Source of the DNA: Sphaerulina vaccinii
Taxonomy: Eukaryota > Ascomycota > Dothideomycetes > Mycosphaerellales > Mycosphaerellaceae
Length of the DNA: 64,000 bases
Assembly: GCA_022570795.1 (NCBI GenBank)
Contig: JAKUDP010000012.1
Coordinates: forward strand, 930,001 to 994,000
Direction: 5' to 3'
Shown: positions 9,750 through 20,266 of the stretch, piece by piece
Layout of the letters: every line of letters begins with the position of its first letter
How positions within the stretch are numbered: the first letter of the stretch is position 1
Translations under genes and position numbers: made by a program
The notes under the pieces: generated by a model
The model's input: only the letters and a program-made list of their open reading frames with translations
Databases searched by the model: none
What the model was told of the DNA's origin: nothing

Positions 9750-12700
9750 ATGAAGTTTGGACAGCAGCTGCCACGACAGCAGGTGCCGGAATGGGCATCA
9801 GCATATATCGACTACAAGGCGCTGAAGAAGCTGATCAAGGCCGCGAAGGCGAAGACAGTGGAGGGACAGAGTGGAGAGCCGGATCTTGCTGGTAGACGGT
9901 GAGCAAGCCCACAGGGCCTACTAGATAACCTAACCCGTGCGACAGAGTTCTTCTTTACTCTGGATCGCCAGCTGGAGGACATCGACACCTTCTACAACCG
10001 CAAGTATGCCGAGATATCACGACGACTACGACTCCTGTACGACCGCTATGGCATGGCCTCGAAGCTCAAGGATGGCATGGAAAAGGAGGATGTACAGGAC
10101 TTGACGAGCACGTTGCTGGAACTCCGTGCACAATGCCGCAATCTGAACTGGTATGGAGGGGTCAATCGGACAGCCTTCGTGAAGATCACGAAGAAACTGG
10201 ACAAGAAGATTGAGTCCTCGAGGCACCAGAGTCGGTACTTGTCAACCAAGGTCGACCCGAAGGCATTTGCGACTAGGAACAAGCTTAATATGGACATGCG
10301 TAGCATCAATGACTGGCTCCTGACTTTAACAGCGATCAAAGTGGTTGACGATGATGGGTCGGTGCACTCTGGCAGTTCAGGATCGATACATCGCATGGGC
10401 TCGCGTGCCACACTCAAGATCTCCTCAGCTGCGCTCGATTCCATGGAGAGCGCGATTGCACAGGACAACACTCCGGAGTTGCTCAATCTGATCACTACAC
10501 ATCTTCCCAGCGCGACGGGAGACATGCTGAAGGGTCTGTACCTCGATCTGCTGCAACGAGCCATCTCTCACAAGTCCTTCCAATGCATAAAGTCGATTTT
10601 GAGCAAGGTGCCTACGATAGACGCGGACGACGACATGAACAAGCGCAATTGCTTGCATAGAATTGTGATCGCAACAGGTCGCAATCGAGCATCGGAGCAC
10701 TCTGGCGGTTTCCAGGAGATTGCGAAGAACTCAAACTATATCAATCCTGCAGAGCCACCTTCGCGCCTACCAGGACAGTTCAAAGTAGAGGAGCGTGATC
10801 CTGAACAAGAGCCGTTCAAGGACGACAGTGTGGAACGCCTCCTGTCTCTCATTCTCGATCACCTCAGCCCGCAGCAACGCCAAGGCGTGCTGTCAAAAGA
10901 CGTCTATGGGCGCACGCCTCTGCATTATGCTGCGCAGTATGGTCTCGTCTTTGCGACTGAGATGCTCATGAAGCACCTGCAAGATTGGCATCTCTTCGAA
11001 GTGTCGCAAGGTATTGACTCGGAAGAGTGGCAAGATGAAGAAGGCTATGCACCGTTGCATCTGGCCGTGATTGGTGGCCACTACCGGACGACAAGATCTC
11101 TTCTGATGGCAGACGACTGGAGCGATTTCACAGATGCGCGATTGAAGAATGAACACGTTGAGAAGAGCGGCACATCCCTATCTTTGGCTGTGAAGTCGAA
11201 CTTCCACAAGATTGTGAGGCTATTGGTCGAAGCCGGGGTCGATGTCAATTTCCAAGACGAGCAAGGCGACTCTGCACTACACATTGCTGCTAGGAACGGC
11301 CATGAAGACTGTGCTAAAGCTCTACTCGCTGCCACTGAGGGTAAGCATCGCATCAACATCGAGCTACCTGACAAGAACTTTGGATGGACACCACTTCACA
11401 TCGCATGTGTCAACGGCCACATGAGCATTGTGAAGCTACTACACGAAGCTGGCGCCAACATCAACAAGAAGGATTACTCGAGCTGGACGCCCATGGAGCA
11501 TGCTGCATTGCGAGGACACATCGATATTGCTCGCTACTTGCGCGATTATAGCCCACTGCCAGGTTTGCATGCCAGCCCAGAGCTCAATGGACAGATCTCG
11601 GGCTCCCCGCCCAATCCATGTTCTGCTACCTTGGAGGAGCGTCGATCTAATGGCGTACCCAAGGAAGATGCGAAGTCACGCATCCCAGAACCAGTAAAGT
11701 CCTTCGGCCATAGATACCTTACGGACGAGTCCATGATTCTTGTCAGTCTAGGCACACTCGATGAGAACAAGGACCTTAGGCCGATCAGCCTCGAAGACAT
11801 CGCTATCGCGGATGCACATGCTACCCAGCTGGACACTGCTCTGTCTTTGGTGGTGACAGCGCAGGGTGCCACGGGCGAAGAAACTGTCATTGATCTCCCC
11901 ATTACAGACGAGATCAGCACGACGCCGATTGTCTTTAAAGCCAAGGATCCAAGCAAGGTAAAGCTTTTCTTCGACCTTGTGCCAACCTATGCAGGCACGA
12001 ACGAGAAGCGTATTGCTCGTGCCGCAGCATTGCTGTCAAGCATTAAGCCTGGAGTCGGCAGCAAGCGTGTAACGCTTCAGACAGATCTCAGCGTTCCTCT
12101 ACTCGCAGGGCCAGATTTCGATGTGATTGGAGCTATCAACTTCAACTTCTTGGTCATCTCGCCATTCCAACATCCAAACCTCAACATCAGCGAGGAGAAG
12201 ACGTATTGGACTAAGTCGTCCACAATGGTCATCGGGCATCGTGGGTTGGGCAAGAACGTATCTGCAAAGACGTCTCTGCAGTTGGGCGAGAACACCATCC
12301 AGTCTTTCATCACCGCCGCCAACCTGGGAGCATCATATGTCGAGTTCGATGTCCAGATGACGAAAGACCACGTGCCGGTCATCTACCACGATTTCATCGT
12401 CAGCGAGACTGGCGCTGATGTGCCTGTGCATACCTTGACCCTTGAGCAATTCCTTGCACTGAGCGACACGCCGAAACCATCGCGACCATCTTCGCCACCT
12501 AGTGTCAATGGACGTAACGACAGGAATGGCGACCTTCGTCGCGCGCAGCGTTCATACTCTGTGGGCGCTCCGTTCACTGAGGACAAGACCAACGATCGCC
12601 TGAAGCACACTCGGGACTTCAAGACAAAGGGCTTCAAGGGCAATCGTCGCGGTGATGTGATCCAGTCACAGTTCACAACACTGGAGGAGATGTTCCGCAC

Positions 12701-13325
12701 GTTACCAGAAGAAGTCGGCTTCAACATTGAGATGAAATATCCTATGCTCTTCGAATCTGTTGAGGAAGAAATGGACACCTATGCTGTGGAGCTCAACGTG
12801 TTCGTGGACACAGTCTTGAAGATGGTGTACGACAGGCGGAAGAAGCGCAACATCGTCTTCAGCTCTTTCCACCCGGATCTATGTCTGCTGTTGACGTTCA
12901 AACAGCCTTCGATCCCTGTCTTGTTCCTCACAGATGCTGGAGTGTCTCCTGTGGGCGACATTAGAGCTTCTTCACTACAAGAAGCTATCCGTTTCGCGTC
13001 GCGCTGGAACTTGCTGGGTATCGTCAGTGCTGCGGACCCATTCGTGCTGTGCCCACGTCTCATCAGCGTGGTGCAGTCGTCTGAACTGGTTTGTGTCAGC
13101 TATGGCACCGCGAACAACGACCCGGCGAAGAGCAATCTGCAAGCTGATTGGGGTATCGATGCTGTCATTGTCGATAGCGTAGCTCGCGTGCGAAAGGGTC
13201 TGACGGAGAAGGTCACAAATGGTGCAGAGATTGCTGTCAAGAAGCCACAAGCGAACGGTGTGAGCGAGTTGACGAAAGAGCTGCACGAGAGTCTTGGTGT
13301 GACCAACGGAAGTTCAACGCACTAG
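9750..13325 (+). CDS. GDE1: SPX-ankyrin-GDPD protein, Gde1-like glycerophosphodiester phosphodiesterase
   Basis: Hydrolyses glycerophosphocholine/inositol to glycerol-3-phosphate plus the alcohol, supplying phosphate and choline in the cytosol. Exons 9750-9891 and 9946-13325 encode 1173 aa. The 54-base intron uses donor GTAGAC, chosen over the better-looking GTGAGC at 9899 because only it keeps the SPX frame (DLA joined to EFFFTLDRQLED). Order: SPX domain (starts MKFGQQLP, YIDYKALKKLIKAAK; to about residue 200), ankyrin repeats (about 365-585, e.g. GWTPLHIACVNGHMSIVKLL), then GDPD (about 808-1130). The GDPD part keeps HRG, the EN-T pair, EFDVQMTKDHVPVIYHDF and the later FNIEMKYP, so it should be catalytic. 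That favours Gde1 over the degenerate regulator Pho81. SPX domains sense inositol pyrophosphates, so phosphate regulation is likely. A low-complexity insertion splits the GDPD near 12470-12660. Confidence 0.93.
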
Positions 13326-13832
13326 ATGTGCTGAGGCCATCGTTAGGATAAAGATGAAGACGTGTAAGATGAGGTGCGCACATATTCAACATGCGCCAGT
13401 CATGTTGAGGAGGTTTCTATAGAGCCGCCTGAAGTGCTCGTGGCGGCGAAGGATGGCGTTTGGTTACTCTTGTCTGGCGGCATACTTTTTGAGCTTGAAT
13501 GTTGCGCGGAGCAGGAGGTGCTCGCGTCTGAGAAGGGCGCTTGAGCTTCAGCATATACAGTACTCTACTATCTCAAGCATGTCATGATGATTATGATGAT
13601 TCGAGCATGGCAATGTGGTTGACGCTATCTTACATCCATTCTCATCCATCCATGCTTTTTTCCCATTCAATCTCCAAACCGTCCTGAGCGCATTGTCTGG
13701 AAGTAGAGCGCCACAGAGTCATCGGCTCCAGGCGAGCCTGTCCTTGCAGTGCATTCAGTGCACATCCAGCATCTTCCATACTACGTCCAATGACCACAAG
13801 ATTCCTACATTCACACCCGAATCCTATAAGCA
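13326..13832. other. Convergent intergenic stretch
   Basis: 3' flanks of the GDPD gene (+) and the next gene (-). Nothing beyond probable untranslated regions is seen. Confidence 0.5.
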
Positions 13833-14762
13833 TCAATCTTGCTTCTTCGCCGCAATACTCAGAGCCTCCTCTAACAAAACAATAACATCCTCCTCCCCAA
13901 GCACTTCTCCATTCATAGCAGCCTCTAGCATATCCGGCAAAACAATCTCCCACTTTACAACAACCTTACTGTCTGCTTCGAAACGTAAAACAATGCGATA
14001 CATAATCTCATAAAACCCCAACTCTTTACAAGTTCCGCAGTCGCCATCTTCATCTTGATCGTCAGCTGCAGTCGGGCGTTCGCAGGTATGGCATTTGTGT
14101 GCGATGCATGACTGGCAGCAACCCCAAGCTTCGTCGACGATGAGAGCTTTACGTTGGCAGACGAGGCATTCCTTGTGGGCAGGATTGGTCTTGCGAGGAC
14201 TCTTTCGCGGGCTCTTGCTGGGACTTCGTGGTACGACGAAGACTAGACGTTCATCTTGCTTGAGATCGAAATCGAGGTCTTCGCTGTTGTCTTCTTCAGC
14301 TGGCCATATCTCATCGTGGTGCTGTTCTTCGTCGACTTTGCTGACGGTCGACAACATCACCTCAGGAAGCTTGAGCTTGAAGCCTGCTTGAGCCAAGTTC
14401 GGCAACTTCGCCTCCAGCGCTGGACCACACTCCTCTATGCCAGATCTGAGCACACTTCCACCATTCTTCATGAAGCCATACTTTTCGAAGACTGCACTGT
14501 TCTCGGGTCTGTCGTTTGCGGACCAGAAGATCTCTTGCAGAATGGCTGTGTCGTGGCCACTGACTGCCCGGCTTTGCCAGTGGCTGGCGTATGCTTCGTC
14601 GTATCGTAGGCCAGCTGGGACGATGGTCCGCCAACGGTGCAAAGCCCAGTCGCCGTCGTAGAAGTCGCTTTTGACTGGAGTCTTGATGTCAGAATGAACG
14701 AGAGGGTCGTAGAGCTGGTCCTCGAGAATGCCAAAGGAAGCTGTGTCTGATGGAGGAGACAT
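13833..14762 (-). CDS. Hypothetical Cys-rich protein, 309 aa
   Basis: Single exon with an ATG start at 14762. I do not recognise the family. The N-terminal half contains DGDWALHRWRTIVPAGLRYDE and a conserved-looking acidic segment. A Ser/Pro/Lys tract (SPSKSPRKSPRK) follows, then a cluster of Cys pairs (CLVCQ, CCQSC, CHTCE, CGTC; about residues 200-250) that could bind two zinc ions, as in a RING- or ribbon-like module. A charged C-terminal region ends in AAKKQD. The gene is one of three consecutive minus-strand hypothetical genes. Coding is supported by length, codon regularity and the ordered Cys cluster; function is unknown. Confidence 0.7.
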   Translation of the reverse strand: MSPPSDTASFGILEDQLYDPLVHSDIKTPVKSDFYDGDWALHRWRTIVPAGLRYDEAYASHWQSRAVSGHDTAILQEIFWSANDRPENSAVFEKYGFMKNGGSVLRSGIEECGPALEAKLPNLAQAGFKLKLPEVMLSTVSKVDEEQHHDEIWPAEEDNSEDLDFDLKQDERLVFVVPRSPSKSPRKSPRKTNPAHKECLVCQRKALIVDEAWGCCQSCIAHKCHTCERPTAADDQDEDGDCGTCKELGFYEIMYRIVLRFEADSKVVVKWEIVLPDMLEAAMNGEVLGEEDVIVLLEEALSIAAKKQD

Positions 14763-14982
14763 TATGGTATGTATGTTCGTGTTCTATGCCATGTGTGGCT
14801 CGGACTTGTGCTCATAAGTAGAGACTAGTAAGTGAAGTCGCGGTTGCCCTAGTACTGCACAGAGTGGCGGTCTCCTTGGGAGACGGGGGTCGCGAGGGTT
14901 CTGACGGCAAGCAACAACCTTGTGCCTGTGACAAGAAGTGAAGCAAACAGTCTTCGCATCGAAACCTTTCGTCTCTTCCACT

Positions 14983-16059
14983 CTAACGCACTGTTCGGCC
15001 ACTCTTAGTCGTCTGCCAGCTTGTGACCGAAAGACCTGCTTCATCAACCATAGCCGAAATCGCTTTAGTCTTGTATGAGCGCATACGCTTCGAAGTCGGC
15101 TCGTCTTTCTTAGATGAAGGTGGAAGTTTGCGCTTAGATCTTGGAGGGGCAAGTATTGTAGTCTGCTGGGGAGGACGAGGGTGCTGCCATCTGACGAAGG
15201 AGAGACCGGCCGCGTCTGCTATATGTTGACGAGCAGGCTGCATGGTTTGCCAGCGGACGAAGGAGAGGCCGGTTGAGTCGGTGATTGGGATGCGCTTGTT
15301 GCTTTTGTGAGCAGAGGTCGCATGAGGCTTATCTTTGACATTTTCGACTGCGAGGAGTAAGGCTTCAGCTGCTTGCTCGTCTCTGGGACCAACGTAGGTG
15401 CGATCCGTAGTAGTGCTTTGGACGACCCATCTATGCTTCCACGCCTGCCAGTGTGGTGGTTCCAAGATCCTGGGTATCTTGAAATATGCTTTCAGGTCAA
15501 CTGAATAGTATGTTTCCAGCTTATATTTCTCTCTCTTTTCCTCGTCATAAGGAATTCTGGAGTGATAGTACTCCCCGTTCTTCATGTTCCACCACTCCAT
15601 CTCTTTACTGCTGAGCTTCGGCCGCCTTCCGTTGCTGACGTAGTCCCATGGCGCCCAACTCGTCTTCACAAGTCCAGCACGAGCCTTCTTGTATGCCATC
15701 GTCCATAGTGTCTCCCGTTCATACCACGGTTCTGGTGAAGCCAGCAGATTGGTAAGATTGGCTCTCGACCATTCAGACTGTCCTGTGGGAGAGAGGAAGT
15801 CGACTCCGGTAGGCGAGGTGCTAGGGAGATCGTTGTGACGTCGGAGGTTTTGTGCTGTGAGTGATCGTTTACGTTTCAAGGTCCACTTCGGCGTGCCGTT
15901 AGGACCGACGTCGTGCAGGTAGTCTTGATATAGGTCCGACTTTACTTTCTTGTGCAGTGACGCAAGCTCAGCGACGTAGGCCTGCTCAACAGGACTCAGC
16001 TGTCTAGTGGACGGCCGTACTGCTCTCTTCTTGCGAATCTTCTTGTCTGCCGTGGTCAT
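14983..16059 (-). CDS. Hypothetical protein with C-terminal GLSFVRWQ repeats, 358 aa
   Basis: The open frame extends to 16092, but the first ATG is at 16059, giving 358 aa beginning MTTADKKIRKKRAVRPSTRQ. The central part is rich in Trp and aromatic residues (PWYERETLW, MEWWNMKNGEYYHSR, PPHWQAWKHRWVVQ), suggesting a folded domain that I do not recognise. The C-terminal third carries three copies of a short motif, DSTGLSFVRWQ, DAAGLSFVRWQ and DEAGLSVTSWQ (around residues 260, 280 and 340), separated by basic linkers. The basic N terminus and Lys/Arg-rich linkers would suit a nuclear protein, which is inference only. No intron is needed. Confidence 0.65.
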   Translation of the reverse strand: MTTADKKIRKKRAVRPSTRQLSPVEQAYVAELASLHKKVKSDLYQDYLHDVGPNGTPKWTLKRKRSLTAQNLRRHNDLPSTSPTGVDFLSPTGQSEWSRANLTNLLASPEPWYERETLWTMAYKKARAGLVKTSWAPWDYVSNGRRPKLSSKEMEWWNMKNGEYYHSRIPYDEEKREKYKLETYYSVDLKAYFKIPRILEPPHWQAWKHRWVVQSTTTDRTYVGPRDEQAAEALLLAVENVKDKPHATSAHKSNKRIPITDSTGLSFVRWQTMQPARQHIADAAGLSFVRWQHPRPPQQTTILAPPRSKRKLPPSSKKDEPTSKRMRSYKTKAISAMVDEAGLSVTSWQTTKSGRTVR

Positions 16060-16476
16060 AGTTGCGATGGGCTCTCTTGCTGATGCTGCCAATGTGATGG
16101 TTGAGGGGATACTGCGATGTCCTGTTTCTACTTAACGCAGATAGCAGCATGCGTTGATGTATAGATGATTGTGCACCATTGCTACATATAACTGCCATGC
16201 GAGAAGCACGCGAGACCATGTGGGTCTCAAAGAAACGCAAGTCTAAGACAAAGACGCCCAAATTGTCATTGGTCTGGAACTGCTGCTCTAGATTGAAAGA
16301 AGTGGCGCTGCCAGAACAAAGAAGTCTGCCAAGGCTAATAAGACATTACATTGATTCAATGTCGATAGCTGTCAATCTTAGTCCTAGCAGCCAGTCGCTC
16401 TCGGCGGCTCCGTCTTTTCGTGGTATGCAGATGCTGAATGCGCTGTAGTGGGCCGGCTATGCACCGGGACTTTCTC
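16060..16476. other. Short intergenic stretch
   Basis: 417 bases upstream of the 358-aa gene and downstream of the next minus-strand gene. No feature is recognised. Confidence 0.5.
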
Positions 16477-17127
16477 TCAAAACGCACCAAAAGCCAAACT
16501 CGCCCTCCTACTCTGCATCACCTCTCCACACCTTCTAATAGCATCGGCACTCGTTGCAACATCAAGATCATTCCTAAGTGGCTCCACTTCGATTGCTGAA
16601 TTCCTGATCTGCCAGCGTCGCATGTCGTTCTCATGCTCGTCAAATATATCCATGAGCATCTTGGTATTGACAGTAAGCTTGACGGATTTGACTCTTCGAA
16701 CGATATCCCCGAGCTCCGACTTTCGCTTGCGTTTGAGACTCCTCGCCGGTGGGAAGTACGGATTATGTTGGTTCGGTGGCTTCACGCTGAAAGTGAAAGC
16801 TGTCGCTGTAGGGCCTGGATCTGGTGTTGTTTCAACGTAGTCTGCGTATAGCAGAGGGTGCTTCTCTTCGGTCTCCTCGGCTTCGATAGCATCTGCGCAT
16901 TTCATCGATCGACGTCTGGAGATAGTGCCATCTGAAGGAGTCGTAATGATGAACTCTTCGTGCGTGATATTGCTCAATGGTCGCTTTCGAGCTTCTTGAG
17001 TTCTTGGTCGTGGCTTGTTCTCTGTTGCTGGTGGGCAGTTGGCTGCTCCGGTGAGCGCCTTGAAGTGAGTGGAGAGTCGCATCCTGCTGGTGCGACTCGA
17101 CGATATGGTTACATTCTGATCGTACAT
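16477..17127 (-). CDS. Hypothetical protein, 216 aa
   Basis: The frame is open from 17289, but the first ATG is at 17127, giving 216 aa beginning MYDQNVTISSSRTSRMRLST. Visible features are a basic Pro/Arg stretch, a central acidic segment (DAIEAEETEEKHPLLYADY), a Lys/Arg patch (RSLKRKRKSELG) and an amphipathic C-terminal region (MLMDIFDEHENDMRRWQIRN, then a helix ending SRRASLAFGAF). I recognise no family. The C-terminal helix-like part is the most protein-like region and may form a coiled coil. An upstream exon is possible, because the open frame continues 5' of the ATG. Confidence 0.5.
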   Translation of the reverse strand: MYDQNVTISSSRTSRMRLSTHFKALTGAANCPPATENKPRPRTQEARKRPLSNITHEEFIITTPSDGTISRRRSMKCADAIEAEETEEKHPLLYADYVETTPDPGPTATAFTFSVKPPNQHNPYFPPARSLKRKRKSELGDIVRRVKSVKLTVNTKMLMDIFDEHENDMRRWQIRNSAIEVEPLRNDLDVATSADAIRRCGEVMQSRRASLAFGAF

Positions 17128-17879
17128 GAGAAGGGTGGAGAGGAGAAGAGAGGTATTCTGCTGGAGTCGTTGCCACAGTGATATAGCAAGCTGGGAGGTG
17201 TGGCTGGTGACAGGGATGTCGCGTTGGCGATATGCGTTGCTGGGCTCACCGCTAAGACCGAGCGCGTAGACTTTTGAGTTTGCTCCCAATTGGGCTCTTG
17301 GGTTGCTGCCTTCATGCGCGAAATCGAGACACCTTCTGACGTGGCTACGCGCTGAAGGTTGCTTGATGCATCTTGTCGTTGCGGCTGGCGCGTGTGTTGA
17401 CGATGAGGCTGGTTGGATCTACGATCTGTGGCGACTGTCCAAGATTATGCAGGTCTGAACGTTTCCGCGTGACAGCTAACGGTTGCTGCCCAGTGGTCTA
17501 TAACAGCGCTTGTATGCCGCTCCAACTTGATAGTACGTCTATAATGCGCGGCATTCGCGACATTGGTCATTTCACGTCGTCTTGGTATGCAGCTTGCTGG
17601 TAGCAGCGTCATGGTGAGTTACGCAGCAAAGCAATGGCTCAATCGCAGCTCGGTACTGCTGTGCAAGCTTGATGTCCTAGGCACAGGAAAGCAGGCTGGG
17701 AGCAGTTTTGAGAACGCCGCAGTCGTGCGACAAGCAGCGCGAGACCACATATCGTGGTCTCTTTGGACGTGCTTAGCCACCAAGCCAAGTCTGCTTGTTC
17801 ACTTGGTGGCCAAAGTGACTTATCCGCTGATTTGAGGTCTTGCTTCAATACCACAGCCTGCTCTGCGCGATTCCGTCCC
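17128..17879. other. Intergenic, no gene recognised
   Basis: 752 bases between TRM2 and the 216-aa gene, both on the minus strand. No supported feature. Confidence 0.5.
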
Positions 17880-19562
17880 TCATGGTACGACACTTGAAGC
17901 CTTCTTGCTTAGTATCGCCAGTCCTTCAACATGGCTCGTCTGAGGAAAGAAATCGAATCCTCGCAGACTCTCAATCTCGTAAAGCCCTTCGTGCTTCATG
18001 GCATCGCCCTCGTCACCAGGTAGACCACCAACAAGCCACCCGATATCTCTTGCCTGTGTATGCACATTGCAGGACACATAGCATACTCTTGCTGGACCAT
18101 ACTGCAGCAACTGACTGATGAAGCCTTCATCACATCCTTTCCTCGATGGGTCTATCACCACCACTGTCTCCTCGGGCGGAAACTTCTTGGTATCAAGTGA
18201 CTCGAATAACTTGTTCGCGTCTGCAGCTATGAAGTGTGTCGCATCCTCCGGAAGGTTGTTGAGTTTGGCATTCTTGCTCGCGAACTCAATGGACTGCGCA
18301 GAGACATCGATGCCGATGCTTTGCTTGAACATGCTCGAGAGATTGATTGTGAAGAAGCCGGAGCCACAGTATGCATCGACCATGTGCTTGATCTTAGGGC
18401 TGGCTTCTGAGTCGCCGTTCGTCGTGCTGGATCCAAGGATCTGGTCGCGAATGTACTGCGTGACTACAGGTAAGATCGAATTGTTGTTTTGGAAGAATGC
18501 GCCCGCAGGATTGTCGAAGCGGAAGTCGTCCACGTACTCTGTCGACGTTGCTTTCGAGTCCGTGATGCAGATCTTGCGATGGATATGCTTTCCTCTGTCC
18601 TCGACCACGTCGTCCTCTCTTTCCGTGCTGACCGCGAGCTTGTCATCTGTCTTCTCCTCACGCCTTGTGCTTTCGCGCAGGAGTAATGTGGCACCCTTCT
18701 GGTACTTGTCGATCTCTGCCGTCACGCGAGCTCTTTCACGCTTCATGCCCATCCTCACAGCTTCTGTGCCAATCGGGCAGTCTTCGATATCCATAGTCTT
18801 TCGTGTTCCTTTCAGCATGAAGCCAATAGGTGGCACTCCTGGCCATGTCACCTGCTTGCCGTGTCTCTTGTCCCTCCTTCCTCCTGGTGGTCCATCAAAG
18901 TGCGGTGTCAGTTTCGTGCGGTAACCATATTGCAATGGTGAGCCAATGGTATCGCCCACTGTCGGCAGCGAGGAGGCGGGCAGATTCGAAAAGTTGCGAA
19001 AGGCCTTCTCGACGATCGTTCGCTTGTGCGCAAGCTGCGCTTTGTAGGGCATGTGCTGGAACTGGCAGCCGGAGCATTGTGTGAAGTAGGGACATTGCGG
19101 GTCTGCGTTGCTCGTAGGACCTTTCGAGACGCGCTTGACAAAGTCTGCGAGAGAGTAGGACTGTTCTTCAAAGTGCTTGTATACTCGCGCAGTAACAACA
19201 TCTCCGGGAGCAGAAAAGGGGACAACATATACTTGACCGTCTTTCTCTGCCAGTCCATCTCCTGTGGACGAGAGTTCCTTGATGGTCACGTCTATCTCAG
19301 CGTGCTCTTCGGGCTGTTTTCGCGCAGTCTCCTTTGCAGCTTCAGATATTGTGGCGTCTTCCGATATGGCGACATTCTTCAGCAGATTCTTGATGTCTGC
19401 CAGCAGCACTTCCTCATTCGAGCCTTCTGCTACTGTACTCGTCTTTTGCTTCTTATTCTTCTTGAAGTGCCGCTTGCCTTCGTTGAATGGTCGCTTCTGA
19501 GCCATAATCGTGGATGTCAATGGCCTGAAGGGGGTGTTGATGCAGCGACGAAGTGTCGACAT
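17880..19562 (-). CDS. TRM2: tRNA (uracil-5-)-methyltransferase Trm2
   Basis: Makes 5-methyluridine at position 54 of the tRNA T-loop, using S-adenosylmethionine. Single exon, 560 aa from the ATG at 19562; a second ATG (residue 20, MAQKRPFNEGKRHFKK) could be an alternative start, and the first 19 residues could act as a mitochondrial presequence. Order: basic N terminus, TRAM-like beta domain (about 95-150), a Cys cluster CPYFTQCSGCQFQHM of the Fe-S type (about 158-172), then the methyltransferase fold. The fold has motif I VDAYCGSGFFTINLS, motif IV VIDPSRKGCDEG, and the catalytic Cys in CYVSCNVHTQARD. The ending (SHVEGLAILSKK) is the usual family ending. Fungal Trm2 proteins are about 550-640 aa, so it looks complete. 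Confidence 0.95.
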   Translation of the reverse strand: MSTLRRCINTPFRPLTSTIMAQKRPFNEGKRHFKKNKKQKTSTVAEGSNEEVLLADIKNLLKNVAISEDATISEAAKETARKQPEEHAEIDVTIKELSSTGDGLAEKDGQVYVVPFSAPGDVVTARVYKHFEEQSYSLADFVKRVSKGPTSNADPQCPYFTQCSGCQFQHMPYKAQLAHKRTIVEKAFRNFSNLPASSLPTVGDTIGSPLQYGYRTKLTPHFDGPPGGRRDKRHGKQVTWPGVPPIGFMLKGTRKTMDIEDCPIGTEAVRMGMKRERARVTAEIDKYQKGATLLLRESTRREEKTDDKLAVSTEREDDVVEDRGKHIHRKICITDSKATSTEYVDDFRFDNPAGAFFQNNNSILPVVTQYIRDQILGSSTTNGDSEASPKIKHMVDAYCGSGFFTINLSSMFKQSIGIDVSAQSIEFASKNAKLNNLPEDATHFIAADANKLFESLDTKKFPPEETVVVIDPSRKGCDEGFISQLLQYGPARVCYVSCNVHTQARDIGWLVGGLPGDEGDAMKHEGLYEIESLRGFDFFPQTSHVEGLAILSKKASSVVP

Positions 19563-20266
19563 CGAGTAGTTGCATGTGAAAGACAGCTGCTCGACTTTCT
19601 CTCACAAAAAATGGTCGCTTACCTCAAGTCACATCTGAGTGGCCAATTCCTGCTGCACGCTAGTTGATTGTCAGTGAGGAGGCCGACGCTTGGACCACCT
19701 TGACACCACTTGAAACGCGATGGCACTCTTCAATGTCTCGCCGATCTCTTGATATGGCAAGTTGTCCTACATCTCGGCAGTAGAGAGCCACAAGCAGAAG
19801 TCACGCCCATGTGTTGCCTCGCATCGAGCGCATGCCCAAAGCTATCAGAGACAAGCAATGCTTCTGACTTTGGGCTCCAGTACCAGCAAGGCCCTTGTTG
19901 TACTGTTCGAATGTGATTTGATCTCCTAGGTTCCTCAAACTGAGCTTTAGATCGTCATCACCGCCGCGAGTTCCAACACTCCAACATATCGATGCCAAGG
20001 AGACATGGACGAAAGACCATCGCCAAGTCACTCTACAGCGGCGCCGAACATGAAGCGAATATACCGACAGGGAAGTACAGAGCCGCAGCTGACACGTACC
20101 TGAGAAGGCTGTGAGGCGATGGGTTTCAATACATGAAGGAGCTGTTACTCCAGTCTGTCGTGTGAGACCTAAGTTGTACAGCAGATCCATTGACTTCTAA
20201 GCTGCCAAGGATCCGTGGCTATCCAGATCGATCACCTGCGACTCGCCGGAGAACGCAGTCATCACT
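19563..20266. other. Divergent promoter region
   Basis: 704 bases between TRM2 (-) and the next plus-strand gene. No gene is seen; it presumably holds both promoters. Confidence 0.5.

Noticed and set aside
9899..9945. GTGAGC donor for the first GDE1 intron
   Set aside because: A better consensus donor, but it puts the SPX domain out of frame; GTAGAC at 9892 preserves LAEFFFTLDRQLE.
18118..18924. 268-codon plus-strand ORF with ATG
   Set aside because: It lies entirely antisense to TRM2, which has clear catalytic motifs; the plus reading is Ser/Leu-rich and featureless.
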